From contig KE561226.1 in the NCBI GenBank assembly GCA_000442015.1, positions 1,992 to 59,181 of the forward strand: DNA of 57,190 nt. The letters run 5' to 3'. The position numbers and the translations under genes are program-made. The notes under the pieces are model-generated. The model ran no database searches and was not told where the DNA came from. It worked only from the letters and a program-made list of their open reading frames with translations. The stretch is from Rozella allomycis CSF55. Taxonomy: Eukaryota; Rozellomycota. Shown piece after piece: positions 9,836 to 23,567 of the stretch; position 1 is the first letter of the stretch, and each line of letters opens with the position of its first letter.

Positions 9836-12800
9836 ATGTCGTTTTACTGCCTGACTGCACAACCCTCAAGCGCAGTACTAACTTCTTTTGAATGCAATTT
9901 TACTGGCGAAAGTGATTTAAATCTTATTCTAAAGTAAAATAAAAAGGAATATTTTATAGTTATGGCACGAGAATAGTAGTCTACACCGTAACTGAATTTG
10001 GTTTGACGCAAACATTTAATATACCTATAAATGGATGTATATGTATCTTGAAGCCAGTCAAGGTTTCTGGAAGGAAGGAATCGTTGTTATTTGTGTTGAC
10101 AGAAAAATATCACTGTTTTATGTTGGGATATGATGTTGANCTGTATCTTGAAGCCAGTCAAGGTTTCTGGAAGGAAAGAATCGTTGCTCTTTGTGTTGAC
10201 AGAAAAATATCACTGTTTTATGTTGGGATATGATGTTGAGAAGAAGTCTGTGAAGACTATATCGACAGTTGACATTAAAGATAGGTTTGATAGAATAAGT
10301 GAAAATGGACCGCTGTGCACTGTTGATAATCTAGGCCGATGCATAGTGTTGTCATTTTCACAAGGCTATGTCAAGGTAATTCAACTGGATGAAAATGGGA
10401 AAATATGTGAATCGTTTCCGCTGAGAATTGAAGCACTGGATATAGTATCGATGACGTTGATACCCGGCCATAATAACCCATTGATTGGAATGATCACTCA
10501 AGACTACCAGGAAGCGCGACATTTTGAAACTTTTGAAATATTTTTGAACCAAAAAGAATTAAATGTTTATGGATGGACAAGGAAGAATTTAGAGCGAGGG
10601 GCTAATCATTTAATTGGACTTGAGAGTGCCGTTGTGATGATTGGTGAACATTCTATAATGTATTTTGGTGATAATGGATTCAAAAAAGAGATTGAAATGA
10701 AGCCAACAATTGTTACTTGTGTTTGCAGAATGACTGAAAACTCCAACATGTTTCTTATTGGAGATTACAAAGGAAGACTGATGATTTTAACGATTCAAGG
10801 AAAAGCCAAAAATGTTAATTTAGATCTTGAAGAAATGGGAAATACAAATATTCCAAAGTCAATAACTTATTTAGACAATGGATTTCTATTTATTGCAGGG
10901 GGTTACTCTGATTCTCAATTGATTCAACTTCTTCCAAAGATGGATGAAAATGGTAGAAAAATAAAAATAATTGAAAATTTTACAAACATTTCTCCCATGA
11001 CTGATTTCGTTTTAGAACAAATTGATCAACAACAAAGCCAGCTGATTTGCTGCAGTGGTGGCTATGAAGAGGGTTCAATACGAAGAATAAGGAATGGTGT
11101 TGGGATAGAAGAACTGGCTACGCTAGAATTAGAAGGAATAGAGTCAGTCTTTCCTATCAATAAAACAGCCAATGGAATGGAATTGGATGATAACACTACC
11201 CAATCACAGAAAACAGTTGAATCTTTACTTTTACTTTCATTTGCTAACAGCACACGAATTCTTTCTCTTATAGAATCAGAGTTTGAGCAAGTCGAGTACC
11301 CAGCATTTGAATTGCATCAAAAAACTATTTATTGCAAAAACATGTTTGATAAAATACTTCAAATAACAACAAATAAATTAATTTTAATTCACCCAGAGTC
11401 ATTTGAGAGAATATGCGAGTTGAAGTTGGAAACAATAAATAAAGTTTCAGTCAGTGGCACAGTCGTTGCTGTTGCGATTGGAAAGAAGGTTGCTTTGTAC
11501 AAAATAAGTAACGAAATTAAAGAAATTGCATCAATGAAAATGGAAAATGAAGTATCATCAGTCGGTGTGGATGATTCCATGCTGGTTTCTGTTGGCTTTT
11601 GGAATGATTGTAGCGTAAGAGTTTACAATGCAACAGATGTGAAATGGAAAGAAATGTTTAAAGATGAATCATTGAATGTTATTAGTAGATCAATGTTATT
11701 TGTTAAGAATAATGAAACTGTTTACTTGATGGTAGGAATGGGTGATGGTCGATTGGTTTATTACAATTTGAATGAAGATTATAAAAGAAAAATTATTTCT
11801 CTTGGCTCTAATCACGTGGATCTTTCAACATCTCTTACTGGGGTGTTTGCATCATGTGATCACCCTGTAATGCTCTTTTTTGAACGATCTAAACTTTATT
11901 ACTCTTCAATTAATGTTCCAAATATAAAATCTCTTTGTCATTTCAATTCTCCTCACTTTCCAAATTCTGTAGTTTATTCCACGCCTTTAGCCTTAACAAT
12001 TGGATCCATTGATGATTTAGCAAAGCTGCACATTGAAACATCAATTATCGATTGTCACATCAGAAATATCACTAAATTCACTCCAAATAACATTTTCATT
12101 GCAAACACTATTAACGTTAATGTAATTGAAAGTGAAATGAGAGAAGAGAAAACTTCATCAGTTAGAGTGTTTTCATACGACTTTAGACGTATCTTTTTCT
12201 ATTAAATCTTATTTAGAAATTTCAGAATTCAAATTGGATCAACATGAAGAAGCTTCATCTGTTTCAATGATTTCAATTGGTCTTGAGGATTACGTTGTGG
12301 TTGGAACTGCTTACACAAGCAACATGCAAGACAATCTGAAAGCAACAAGCGGAAGAGTTCTCTTGTTTAAAGTTGATTCATCGTCAAATTTGATTCTAAT
12401 CAGCCAAGTCAAAGTAGATGGATGTGTCTATTCCGTTNTAACATGCAAGACAATCTGAAAGCAACAAGCGGAAGGGTTCTCTTGTTTAAAGTTGATTCAT
12501 CTTCAAACTTGATTCTAATCAGCCAAGTCAAAGTAGATGGATGTGTCTATTCCGTTCGACCCTTGTTGGGCAAAATAGCCGCCGCAATAAACAACAAGGT
12601 ACTTTATTCTTAATCAAAAGACTCAATAGATTCATATCTTCGAATATCAAGAAAACACCTTGAAGCCTCTTGTAACTCAATCTGGATTCATTCTCATTCC
12701 TTGCATGGAAACTAGAGACAATCTCATTTTGGCGGGGGATTTAATGCGATCAGCCACATTACTGCAATTCAATCACGCGGAAAACAAAATTGAACCTGTT

Positions 12801-13418
12801 TGTATTGATAAAAACAATCACTGGTCAAGATGTTTATCATTCATCGATGAAAATTCATTTATTCTTGCTGATGATAATGGGAATATTGTAACTTTAATTT
12901 TTTTTAATAAATGGTAGCTGTGCAAGAAAAATGAAGAAGGGAACTGCAAGACAATAGCACAATATCATCTTGGGGAAAATATTAATGTGATCACTGAAGG
13001 ATCTCTAGTGGTGAAATCTCCAGAATTAGAAAATATCTTAGAGAACACTTTTATATTCGGGACAATTTTTGGAACTGTTGGAGTCGTAGCTAAAATATCG
13101 CCTGATTTGTTTGAAGTTCTCGCAAAGCTGCAACGCAATTTGGCCCGTCATTTGAACTTTGCTGGGAATATCTCACACAACGAGTAATAAACATTATGTT
13201 CGTTTAATAGATGGAGAGAATTTCAGGATGACAGAAAACACTCTTCTTCATTCGGAATGATTGATGGAGATTTGATTGAATCGATCTTAACACTCACACC
13301 TGAAACCGTGGAAATTGTAGTTAATGGTTCTACTGAAAAGAATATGAATATGCAGGCTATCGGCTACTCTGTAGAACAAACAATTCACATAGTCGAAGAA
13401 TTATCAAGACTCAAATAA
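9836..13418 (+). CDS. DDB1: DNA damage-binding protein 1 (DDB1/CPSF_A family)
   Basis: Exons 9836-9933, 9960-12188, 12217-12598, 12630-12887, 12918-13183 and 13211-13418, with introns of 26-31 nt, encode a beta-propeller protein of about 1,050 residues. DDB1 is the adaptor linking WD40 receptors to CUL4 ubiquitin ligases. Landmarks are YCLTAQPSSAV at the N-terminus, YVVVGTAY, LAGDLMRSATLL, FGTIFGTVGVV and the C-terminal FGMIDGDLIES followed by IVEELSRL, all as in DDB1. N joins at 10140 and 12438 each duplicate about 100 bp of coding sequence, so the raw span is longer than the real gene. Start chosen because it gives the conserved N-terminus directly before the first intron. Confidence 0.93.
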
Positions 13419-13441
13419 ATTAAGTTGAACACTTTGCATTT

Positions 13442-13955
13442 TTATTTTGCTGGTTTTCTCAAGGTACCATTAGCTCCCATCAATTGGGCTCTAGTCATTC
13501 CTGTTTCAGTTCCATTCTTTTGATCCATCAACTCCAAATGATCCTGCTCAGCTACAACCTCCATCACAACAGGAAACAGATACGATTTATCCTATCCTAT
13601 CATCAATTCCATCTTACCTCTTCCGGTTTAGTCCACTCTTCTGGTGGCAGTTTCTCATGATTACTACTCACAAACACCGCTCTTCTGATCCTAAAGCTTC
13701 GATCAAATATAACCTTGTCCGGTAAACGAGACAATGCCGTCTTGACAAGCTCACAATCCTCATTAATCAAATCATCGCGATTTAATCCTTTACTAATTGT
13801 CCGTTATCCTTACCATATTGACGATATTCACATCTGTTGAGATAGTTTTCACGGAAACGATTGAATCGTTCACGGAGCCTTGGATTTCTTTCAAATAATA
13901 CATCCAAATATTGAAATGTGCGACGGGTAAATCTCCATGCCCATAAACTCGTCAT
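13442..13955 (-). CDS. QCR7: Cytochrome bc1 complex subunit 7 (UQCRB/QCR7)
   Basis: Three exons separated by 26-nt introns at 13788-13813 and 13592-13617 give 153 residues. The core reads YGLNRDDLINED, then LSRLPDKVIFDRSFRIRRA and LPPEEWTKPEED, matching UQCRB, the 14 kDa matrix-side subunit of complex III. The start at 13955 is the ATG before an Arg-rich N-terminus. The C-terminal 25 residues extend beyond the animal protein. It ends 24 bp from DDB1 in convergent orientation. Confidence 0.88.
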
Positions 13956-13983
13956 ATTGTTTAGACAGGGGTAGGGATTGCTA

Positions 13984-14155
13984 ATGAAAATTGAAGTGGA
14001 TATCATTACTCAGCTCAAAAAATGTTCTTGAAACATTGCTAATGCCTAATTTAGCGATTTTAATCTACGTTGTAAGCGGAAAAAAGGATGACGAGTACAA
14101 AGGGTCTATTTACTTCTTTGAAACCATGAAGAATGAAGACGGAGAAGAAATTTAA
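13984..14155 (+). CDS. Possible tiny gene, 46 residues, unknown
   Basis: ATG at 13984 runs to a 31-nt GT...AG candidate intron at 14024-14054 and continues in frame to TAA at 14153. The product would be basic then acidic, with a short hydrophobic stretch (ILIYVVSG). It lies head to head with QCR7, 28 bp away. I recognise nothing in it, and the only support is that the intron matches the local size and rescues the frame. Confidence 0.3.
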
Positions 14156-14652
14156 AATTATATATTTTATATTTATATTTTTATTAAGAGCTGCACGTTT
14201 CATTCGTTTCACATCGTTTTGTTTTCATAAAAAGTCTAACAAAAGTGGATTTGAGGTAGCATCAGAGCCGGTGCATATATAGTTGATTGTTAAATCGTAA
14301 AATAATTGGCACGATTGATTACCTCAAAAATACGTAATTGTAATCAAGCCAACCGGGCATAAAACCCATGGCTATGGTGGACGAGTCGACGGTTTGCGTT
14401 ACACAGCTTTTATCCTTGATCATCAGTCCCACCAAGAAGGGCTGTCTAAACGTATACGTGAAACATGAATAAAGATAAGTATATTTATTTTGTACGAGGG
14501 AAACTAAACGACGACAGCCGAAAGGGAATTTGTTAGTATATGCGATTGTGAAGCCTTGAGATGGAAAGTAAAGTAATGAAGATTCAAGAGGTTATATATT
14601 TATATTTCGAACTTGATTTGAAGCTTTCCGTTTCATTCGTTTCTTCCTGATT
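14156..14652. other. Spacer with GC-richer block at about 14319-14478
   Basis: The flanks are very AT-rich. The block at 14319-14478 is open on both strands: plus reads GGRVDGLRYTAFILDHQ, minus reads LVGLMIKDKSCVTQ before a stop at 14319. Neither has a convincing start or splice partner. It also contains inverted repeats that could pair (AGCCA with TGGCT, and GGTGGAC with GTCCCACC). It could be an exon of an unrecognised gene or a structured RNA. A degenerate repeat of about 60 bp (CGTTTCATTCGTTTC) occurs near 14196 and 14628. Confidence 0.35.
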
Positions 14653-15404
14653 TTACTTTCCATCTTCATCGCTTTGTTTTCTTCTATCAATGGTAAAACT
14701 GATGTGATACATAATAAAATTTGTACCTTTATCAAGGACACTATTTTTCAACTCTGTAAGAATGTCTTCAATGTCGACCACCTTTCTATCAAGGCCTTTT
14801 CCATTCAGTAGCTCCAGATAATTGTTGCACCTTCGCGTTATTTCTCTCGTCATATCGTTCCACTCATTTTCCATCACAATTCCTTCTTTTCTTGTACAAA
14901 GAAGCTTGTCCAAACAAAGTTCATTGGTTATTTTTAACGCGCCAAATGAATCCAGGATATAGTCATCATAATCAACGTCTACATTTTGGCAAGTAGTTTA
15001 AAATACCTTCACAAAAATACGATAAAGTGCTCTTATAGGTCTCCGCTTGATGGTTTATCTCTTCTATCTCCATTTCCATTTCCTGGAGCCTCTTATTCCT
15101 GTCCTTTTGTTCATAATACACAACATGTGCGTGTTGTATAAGTTCATGAAATTCAGAGATGTTGTTGTTAAATTCCTCAACCCTATCGTCCAATTCATCT
15201 AAGCTACATAATACGATTAATTGTTACTTGATATAATTTGCTCCTCTGCAATCATAATCTGATTTTCCCTTGTCAAGGATTCGATAAGTCCTTCTTGGTA
15301 GTTTTCCACCTGTTTCTCCATGTAAGACCAGTAAAGTTTGGGAAAGAACCTAATACTTCTAACAGGGTAATAGATTCTAAAGTGTTTTTGAAACTTGAAA
15401 GCAT
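14653..15404 (-). CDS. Coiled-coil protein of unknown function
   Basis: Exons joined across introns of 28-29 nt (after FCE and after IIS) read as a heptad-rich protein: EKQVENYQEGLIESLTREN, then DDRVEEFNNNISEFHELIQ, then KRLQEMEMEIEEINHQAE. The C-terminal part has NEWNDMTREITRRCNNYL and ends SDEDGK. The start at 15404 (MLSSFKN) needs a longer 41-nt intron; a start inside the next exon (MEKQVEN) is the alternative. No family recognised; length and coiled coil would suit a structural or kinetochore/cytoskeletal subunit, but that is only a guess. Confidence 0.6.
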
Positions 15405-15695
15405 TAAATGGCTTTGATTCCTAATTGAAGAGTAAGACAAGTATTACAGACATGGTCGACATTGTAAACAAAACAAATGCAGCCGTATTTATATCTATTG
15501 ACCTTGATTGACTTTCCTTTTGTGTAATAAATTATCAATTGTTTATTTTGATTTGTAAAAAAGTAAACAATTTTAGTAAACAAACGCATGAAGAGGTACA
15601 CGTAAAACTCGGTGTCAATCAATGCTCTTCGCATAAAAGAATATATAATTTAGACCTTTAAATGACAATTTATTTGCGGTGTAATCAAAAAAAAT

Positions 15696-16713
15696 TTACT
15701 GCGTCGCCATCGACATTGATTCAATTCTAGACTCATACTCACTCTCCAATTTAGAAATCTGCTCCAACAAGGCCGAATTTGTCATTTCATGTGAATCCAC
15801 GCGCAACTTTAGCACATGGCATTCAGCTCTCAGCTGCATATTCTCTTTTTCCATACTGCGATATCTTTCATCAGCTTCATCAGCCTTTATTTGAAGAGAT
15901 TTATTTAAATCTTCCAGATACAGGATTTTCTTCTGCAGTAGAACAATTTCCGGATTAATGTCTTGCAGCTCTACTTCAGGTGCAAGTAGGTTGACGTTCT
16001 TTTGTAGAATGTTGTCGAGATCGGTCAACTGAAATCCAATGTTTATGGATGAAAGTGGTTTCAGTAAAACTGTGCAAAGGGGTGCCCATTGTGAGGTCAA
16101 AAAGGACAATGGCTCGTAGTAATCGCTATAATCAACACATTAATATTTTACGCCAGGTTTGAATCAAGAATTACATTGTAAACGTGACTCAACAATCCTT
16201 TGGAGAGACAATTGCAAATCCATGCACGTAATTTTTCGATAGGAGACTTGTGATTTAATTGTTTTACGTAGTCGAGGGAATTTAGGAGTTTGCTATCTCG
16301 TTTTCTTTCTGAAATATAGGTGATGCATGAGATCGGATCGACTCGTCGCCTGTTAAATAGTTTTGTAACTGTCCAATTGTTATGCTGGTGGTTTGATTCT
16401 AATCCTTTCACGGGTATTATTGATATTTACCTTTGTTTCCGTGTGTGAATATATTTTCCAAAACTGCTACTAATGCTTCAATGTTTGACTGTTCGTTTGT
16501 TCCTTGAGAATTTAGTAAGGTTTGAATTGATTGTTTAAGAGAAATGTATAGTCTGAAAGGGATATCGGAAGTGTCTATGTTGGTGGGAGTTTCTAAGGGT
16601 TTTGAGGGAAAGAGGGAGGATATACTTTTTGAAAACGAGAAAGAGTTGTTATTTGAGGTGGTGTTAGAATCGATATTATCAACAAAAGTGAAAAATTCGT
16701 CCAACTCTGTCAT
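15696..16713 (-). CDS. RUN-domain protein with C-terminal coiled coil
   Basis: Three exons with 26-nt introns at 16405-16430 and 16126-16151 give 321 residues. Residues about 60-215 resemble a RUN domain: VAVLENIFTHGNKG, then WTVTKLFNRRR, LRAWICNCLSKGLLSHV, YYEPLSFL and a hydrophobic end near FQLTDLDNIL. The tail (about 220-321) is a coiled coil with LQKKILYLEDLNKSLQ. RUN domains bind small GTPases (Rab, Rap, Arl) in endosome and lysosome traffic. The N-terminus is Ser/Asn-rich. The particular partner cannot be read from sequence. Confidence 0.75.
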
Positions 16714-16810
16714 TGAGAAATTTCAAAAATTAAGTGGTTACATTTTACTTTGACACAACAACGTAAAAACTACACATTATTTTTTAAAAGTTCATAATGT
16801 TAATGTTAAT

Positions 16811-19762
<2,952 letters not shown>

Positions 19763-19981
19763 GTTTCTTTTAAATGTAGACTTGATTACCCTTTCAAATG
19801 ATATTTTTACAGTTTAATATACTGTTTTTTAATTACGTATGTCTTGATAAGAAACAAGAAAATTACAAAGTTGCACTCACTAAATAAGCTCCTTATACTT
19901 AAAACTTTTTAGTCGTTGTAAACCATAATTATGTATTTGTATAATTCTTTATTAATCATGCAGATTTAACGTTGTTTATAT

Positions 19982-20611
19982 TCAGCGAACTCTGGCAGGT
20001 TGTCTGACAGTGTAATATTTTCCACTCCTGGTTGTGTATTTAGACAAGATTTCTTTCATTCTTTTGCGGCTATTTCGTGCACTTATATAGGCTGGTAATC
20101 CGCCAACGGTATGACTGACAAATGATTCTGCAAAACCTCTTGCATACTTTGCATTTGAATCCGCTGCTCTTGTAGTAGTGGATTCACCCCAAGCAGCAGT
20201 TTCCGCTCCGAATGCGACCAAATTCTTGGGACCAGACACCATTCGCCCAGCTTTCTGACCGAATCTTGATAGCTTTGAATCAAACTGAGATGATTTCAAA
20301 TCTTTTATCGTTGATTCTTTAATCATGCTGAAACCTGAAGGTTGCTTGGTTTGCCAGTCAAGTAAAGCTTCCACCATGTTGTTTCTCGTCATCGATTTGC
20401 TGCTACCTGGCTCATAAAGAACGACGCGCTTTAGTGCTTCGTCTATGTTTCCTCCATTTATTCCTGCCAGTCTTCCTTTGAACTCTTCAATACTCATTGT
20501 AGAGTCTCCACGGAGAGCTTCATAAACAAGCTTACTTAAATCATCGAAATCAGCAGGAACTGCAATAGTAAAGGCTAGTAATACGAAAAAAGTCGCGATA
20601 AAAAATCTCAT
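19982..20611 (-). CDS. Secreted protein, unknown (effector candidate)
   Basis: Single-exon frame of 209 residues. The first 17 residues form a clear signal peptide ending near AVPAD. The rest is soluble, with no cysteines I can pair, and a basic C-terminus (RNSRKRMKE, RQPARVR). GLPAYISA near residue 180 is the only hydrophobic patch. No family recognised. It is the first of three adjacent minus-strand genes for secreted proteins (with 20980-22290 and 22991-23386). Confidence 0.7.
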   Translation of the reverse strand: MRFFIATFFVLLAFTIAVPADFDDLSKLVYEALRGDSTMSIEEFKGRLAGINGGNIDEALKRVVLYEPGSSKSMTRNNMVEALLDWQTKQPSGFSMIKESTIKDLKSSQFDSKLSRFGQKAGRMVSGPKNLVAFGAETAAWGESTTTRAADSNAKYARGFAESFVSHTVGGLPAYISARNSRKRMKEILSKYTTRSGKYYTVRQPARVR

Positions 20612-20979
20612 GCCGCAGATAAAACAGGGGGTTGCGCCGACTCTAAATATACAAACTCAGCCACGGTGAACAAATCAAGTGTGATTGTAGAGTGTAATTT
20701 AAAAATGTAGAAGTTTAGTCTCTAGATACAATGCTTACTTTACATTTGCATAGATAATTTAAAAAACGGAAAGTAAAGATAGCAATTTAGAATTTACATT
20801 TCATGAATGATGATACATCGTGGAAAACGAATTTTGTATTATGTTCATGAAGCTTCAAACGAAACCGGAAACATGTCGAGAATCAGGTCATCGCCTTGGT
20901 TTACCAGAGAATTTAATTAATCAATAAAAAATGTTGATATATTAAAAAAATTGTTTATTACTCTCTCCTCGGGACGCTC
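20612..20979. other. Intergenic region, nothing seen
   Basis: AT-rich spacer of 368 bp between two same-strand secreted-protein genes. No ORF, RNA gene or obvious repeat. Confidence 0.5.
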
Positions 20980-22290
20980 TTACATAATAAACGGTAAAAC
21001 CTTTTTTGCGACTTTTTTACCCGTGTCTTTCAAACTTTCTTTATGATCATGAATACCTTCTGGCGTTAATTTTGTCATTTTTAAGAGAGTTAGCATTCTT
21101 ATTGCATCCTGTTTTAATTTGGGGTCAAAATCCTTGTAATTAGTAGGGGAAGATATTTCCACAAGATTATTGAATCCTCTAATGTAATTATTTCGATTGA
21201 AGCCTTCATAAAAGTTACTTGGAAGTCTGGGAGCCCCTGTTTTTGTATGTAGATAATTATTTGCAAGAACAATTAAATTGTTTAACGCTACGAAGCCATC
21301 TTTACCGATTTCATTAATAATGCTCTCCCTTGCTCTATGATCAGCTGTGTCAGTGTATGTATTAGCATCATAAATCGATGACCTATGGATTCTATTGTAG
21401 GTATTCATATTACCAACAATAAACTTTGGTTGATAGTGATCAGGGCCACTGTTCATAATTAAATCTGCTTTAGTATATCCTGCGCTTATACTATATTCTT
21501 CAATTATTTTGTTCAAATTTTTGCCCTTCAAAACTTGTTTCACTAATTGCGGGGTAACATCTGTATGAATGCTATCTTTCATACGCTCTGTTCGAACTTG
21601 ATTGGAATACGAGACAAGAAGTTGGTATGGATCTAGGTCAAGTTTTTTTGAACCAGATGGCCCATAGATTTTATTAATGTATCCTCTTAAATCAGAATAC
21701 AAAACAGGGCTTTCTTCTTTTAAGATTTCGTAGAATTTTGATTGATAACTGTCGTAATCCACACCAACGTTCTTGTTCATAACATCCTTGTCAAATTTTC
21801 TTTTTAGATTTGAAGCTGTCTGACCAACACTCTCTTTCGTAGCTTTCGCCATCGCCATATAGCCGCGAGGATTATTCTTTTTGCTGTAGGCATCAAATGC
21901 ACTAGGGCCATCTGGAGATCCTAATCCAGTTTTAAGCGCTTTTGCAACTTTAAATGCTTCTTCACTTGTTCGAAGTTGTTTTTGTAGAGAAGGATTGTTA
22001 ATCATTCGCTTATCGTGTTTAGGGTCAAAATATGTTTTTTGAACTTCCATTGGGGCTTTAACAGCCTCATCTAACGGGGGAGGCGTTATTTTGTATCTAA
22101 ACTCGGGTATCGGTCGCCTTACAGGAGCTGTAGAAGGCGGGGAGGCATATTGATAGACTTCAGGAAGAGGCGGTTGCATCGTCGCGGCGGTATTCACCGC
22201 GCGATTGTTAAGATGTTGCGCTGTCGTTGGAACTAGTAGATTCTTCGTAGATTTTACGGAGGTTAAATAAAAATATATGAATAGAATCAT
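20980..22290 (-). CDS. Large secreted protein, unknown (effector candidate)
   Basis: From the ATG at 22290 the product is 436 residues beginning with a hydrophobic segment (MILFIYFYLTS). The open frame reaches 22371, giving an alternative start with a less typical N-terminus. After the signal comes a Pro-rich section (about 40-75) and then a mainly helical region with KKNNPRGYMAMAKATKES, LKEESPVLYSDLRGYINK and SIYDANTYTDTADHR. The C-terminus is Lys-rich. No enzyme motif or known family seen. Single exon, unlike most genes here. Confidence 0.65.
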   Translation of the reverse strand: MILFIYFYLTSVKSTKNLLVPTTAQHLNNRAVNTAATMQPPLPEVYQYASPPSTAPVRRPIPEFRYKITPPPLDEAVKAPMEVQKTYFDPKHDKRMINNPSLQKQLRTSEEAFKVAKALKTGLGSPDGPSAFDAYSKKNNPRGYMAMAKATKESVGQTASNLKRKFDKDVMNKNVGVDYDSYQSKFYEILKEESPVLYSDLRGYINKIYGPSGSKKLDLDPYQLLVSYSNQVRTERMKDSIHTDVTPQLVKQVLKGKNLNKIIEEYSISAGYTKADLIMNSGPDHYQPKFIVGNMNTYNRIHRSSIYDANTYTDTADHRARESIINEIGKDGFVALNNLIVLANNYLHTKTGAPRLPSNFYEGFNRNNYIRGFNNLVEISSPTNYKDFDPKLKQDAIRMLTLLKMTKLTPEGIHDHKESLKDTGKKVAKKVLPFIM

Positions 22291-22371
22291 ATGTGTTAGA
22301 AAAAATGAGGGGTAGGTTAAATGTAGAATATCTAAAAATAGTTGTTGCACGATTCGCGTTGTAATTAGCAT

Positions 22372-22990
22372 TCATAAAAAAGGATGCTGTCAGCGGTGAC
22401 ATTGACTGAGCGATTTAAGAGAAAAAGATTAAGTTTAAAATATTTTGGACAAATTAGGCCAGATATTGTGTTTGTAAGAATGATACATTCCAGTAGAAAG
22501 TGTAATAAAAGAATATGCTGAAGATCCAGGAATTACAAAAAATATATTTTCAAAAGAAAACTACCGGCATTTCATTAGAAATACTAGGTAATTTTTGTAA
22601 TTTGAGTTATCTAGAATAGTGTAAATATGGTTATGGGATCATGAGGCTAACTTAAACTTTCTATGCAAATTTTAGGACAGGAAATCATTTAAAGACGGAA
22701 ATTTTCGATTTAAAAGCGTTTTGATATAGTATGAATATGATATATTGAAGTCTCTTGACTGCGGTATAAAAGGAACATTCCATTCAGTAGAAAAATGATG
22801 CACAATCCTTTTGAGCTAATGTCCAAAAGGGATTTACTCAGAAAGCTTAACAATAGATAATTGAGAGCCGATTACTAAAACATTTAAGTTACACAGGCCC
22901 CCTAATTAATTAATTGTCACTACTGCAAAGAGTGGTCCAGTGGACAGTGGTTAATAAAGTTCCTGATTCACTTTTATTTAAATTTAAGTT
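22372..22990. other. Intergenic region, nothing seen
   Basis: AT-rich spacer of about 620 bp between the second and third secreted-protein genes. I see no coding frame longer than chance and no structured element. Confidence 0.5.
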
Positions 22991-23386
22991 TTAATAGAAT
23001 CCATCCAAAGTATTTCCACCAAATTCATAGCTCAAGCGATCAGTAGATTTTTCCCATTCACTTTCTATTCTTGAAATAGAGTCTTTTAAGCTCTTTTCGG
23101 CTTTATTTAAACTAGCATCATCTCCAGCATTGTTGACTATAGGGACAGCCATAGCCAAACCTGTTCCAGTAACTCCCACTGCCGTTAAAATTGGGTGCTT
23201 TTTAGCCCAGTTTACTACTTTTCCTGATCGAGATGTTTTTATATCTCCTGTAGACGGGGTATGATTCACTGGGGCAGCTGGTTTCGGTGTTGTCACGACT
23301 GATGGCGCTTTCACGGTCCCAACAGGAACTGGAGAAGCGAATGTGGTTGTGGCTATAAGAGTCATTAATGTCATTAAAAATTTCAT
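22991..23386 (-). CDS. Small secreted or membrane protein, unknown
   Basis: Frame of 131 residues with a signal peptide (MKFLMTLMTLIATTTFA), a Pro/Thr/Val-rich linker to about residue 50, a second hydrophobic stretch (ILTAVGVTGTGLAMAVPIV, about 65-87) and a charged helical tail. The second segment could be a membrane anchor. Single exon. It is divergent to SAR1 with 181 bp between starts. Confidence 0.65.
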   Translation of the reverse strand: MKFLMTLMTLIATTTFASPVPVGTVKAPSVVTTPKPAAPVNHTPSTGDIKTSRSGKVVNWAKKHPILTAVGVTGTGLAMAVPIVNNAGDDASLNKAEKSLKDSISRIESEWEKSTDRLSYEFGGNTLDGFY

Positions 23387-23567
23387 GGTAAACGTATGAA
23401 AAAATTAACTGGCGAATCGCATTTTATACCTTTCCTTGTTCACGGCCGTGAACACAACTCTCCAAAAATAGCAACAGTCCAAATTTATATCTATAGCAAG
23501 TTTACATCAAAATTATCACCAGAAACATTATTCACAATTTTTGCTTTAGGGACCCTTGTTAAACGTC

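Larger units (their letters stand above)
1..12557. repeat. Eleven single-N joins flanked by near-identical sequence
   Basis: Single N bases lie at 338, 1465, 2315, 3081, 4138, 4519, 8355, 8684, 9414, 10140 and 12438. Each joins two diverged copies of the same sequence. Approximate pairs are 1-337/601-931, 1215-1464/1472-1720, 2071-2280/2316-2493, 2668-3080/3304-3706, 4024-4137/4139-4245, 4276-4518/4520-4764, 8256-8354/8372-8467, 8567-8683/8685-8780, 8800-9413/9415-9903, 10043-10139/10142-10240 and 12322-12437/12439-12556. The copies differ by substitutions and small indels and carry the same parts of the same genes. I infer unmerged alternative haplotype contig ends rather than real tandem duplications. 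No such join occurs after 12557. Confidence 0.85.

Noticed and set aside
10358-11580. Minus-strand frames inside DDB1
   Set aside because: They are antisense shadows of a confidently assigned coding exon.
1-12557. Real tandem gene duplications at N positions
   Set aside because: Each copy pair is split by exactly one N and is cut off partway through a gene, which fits assembly joins of alternative alleles.
15404-15634. 76-residue minus-strand frame
   Set aside because: Hydrophobic and Lys/Tyr-rich in an AT-rich spacer, with no motif or neighbour support. Probably chance.
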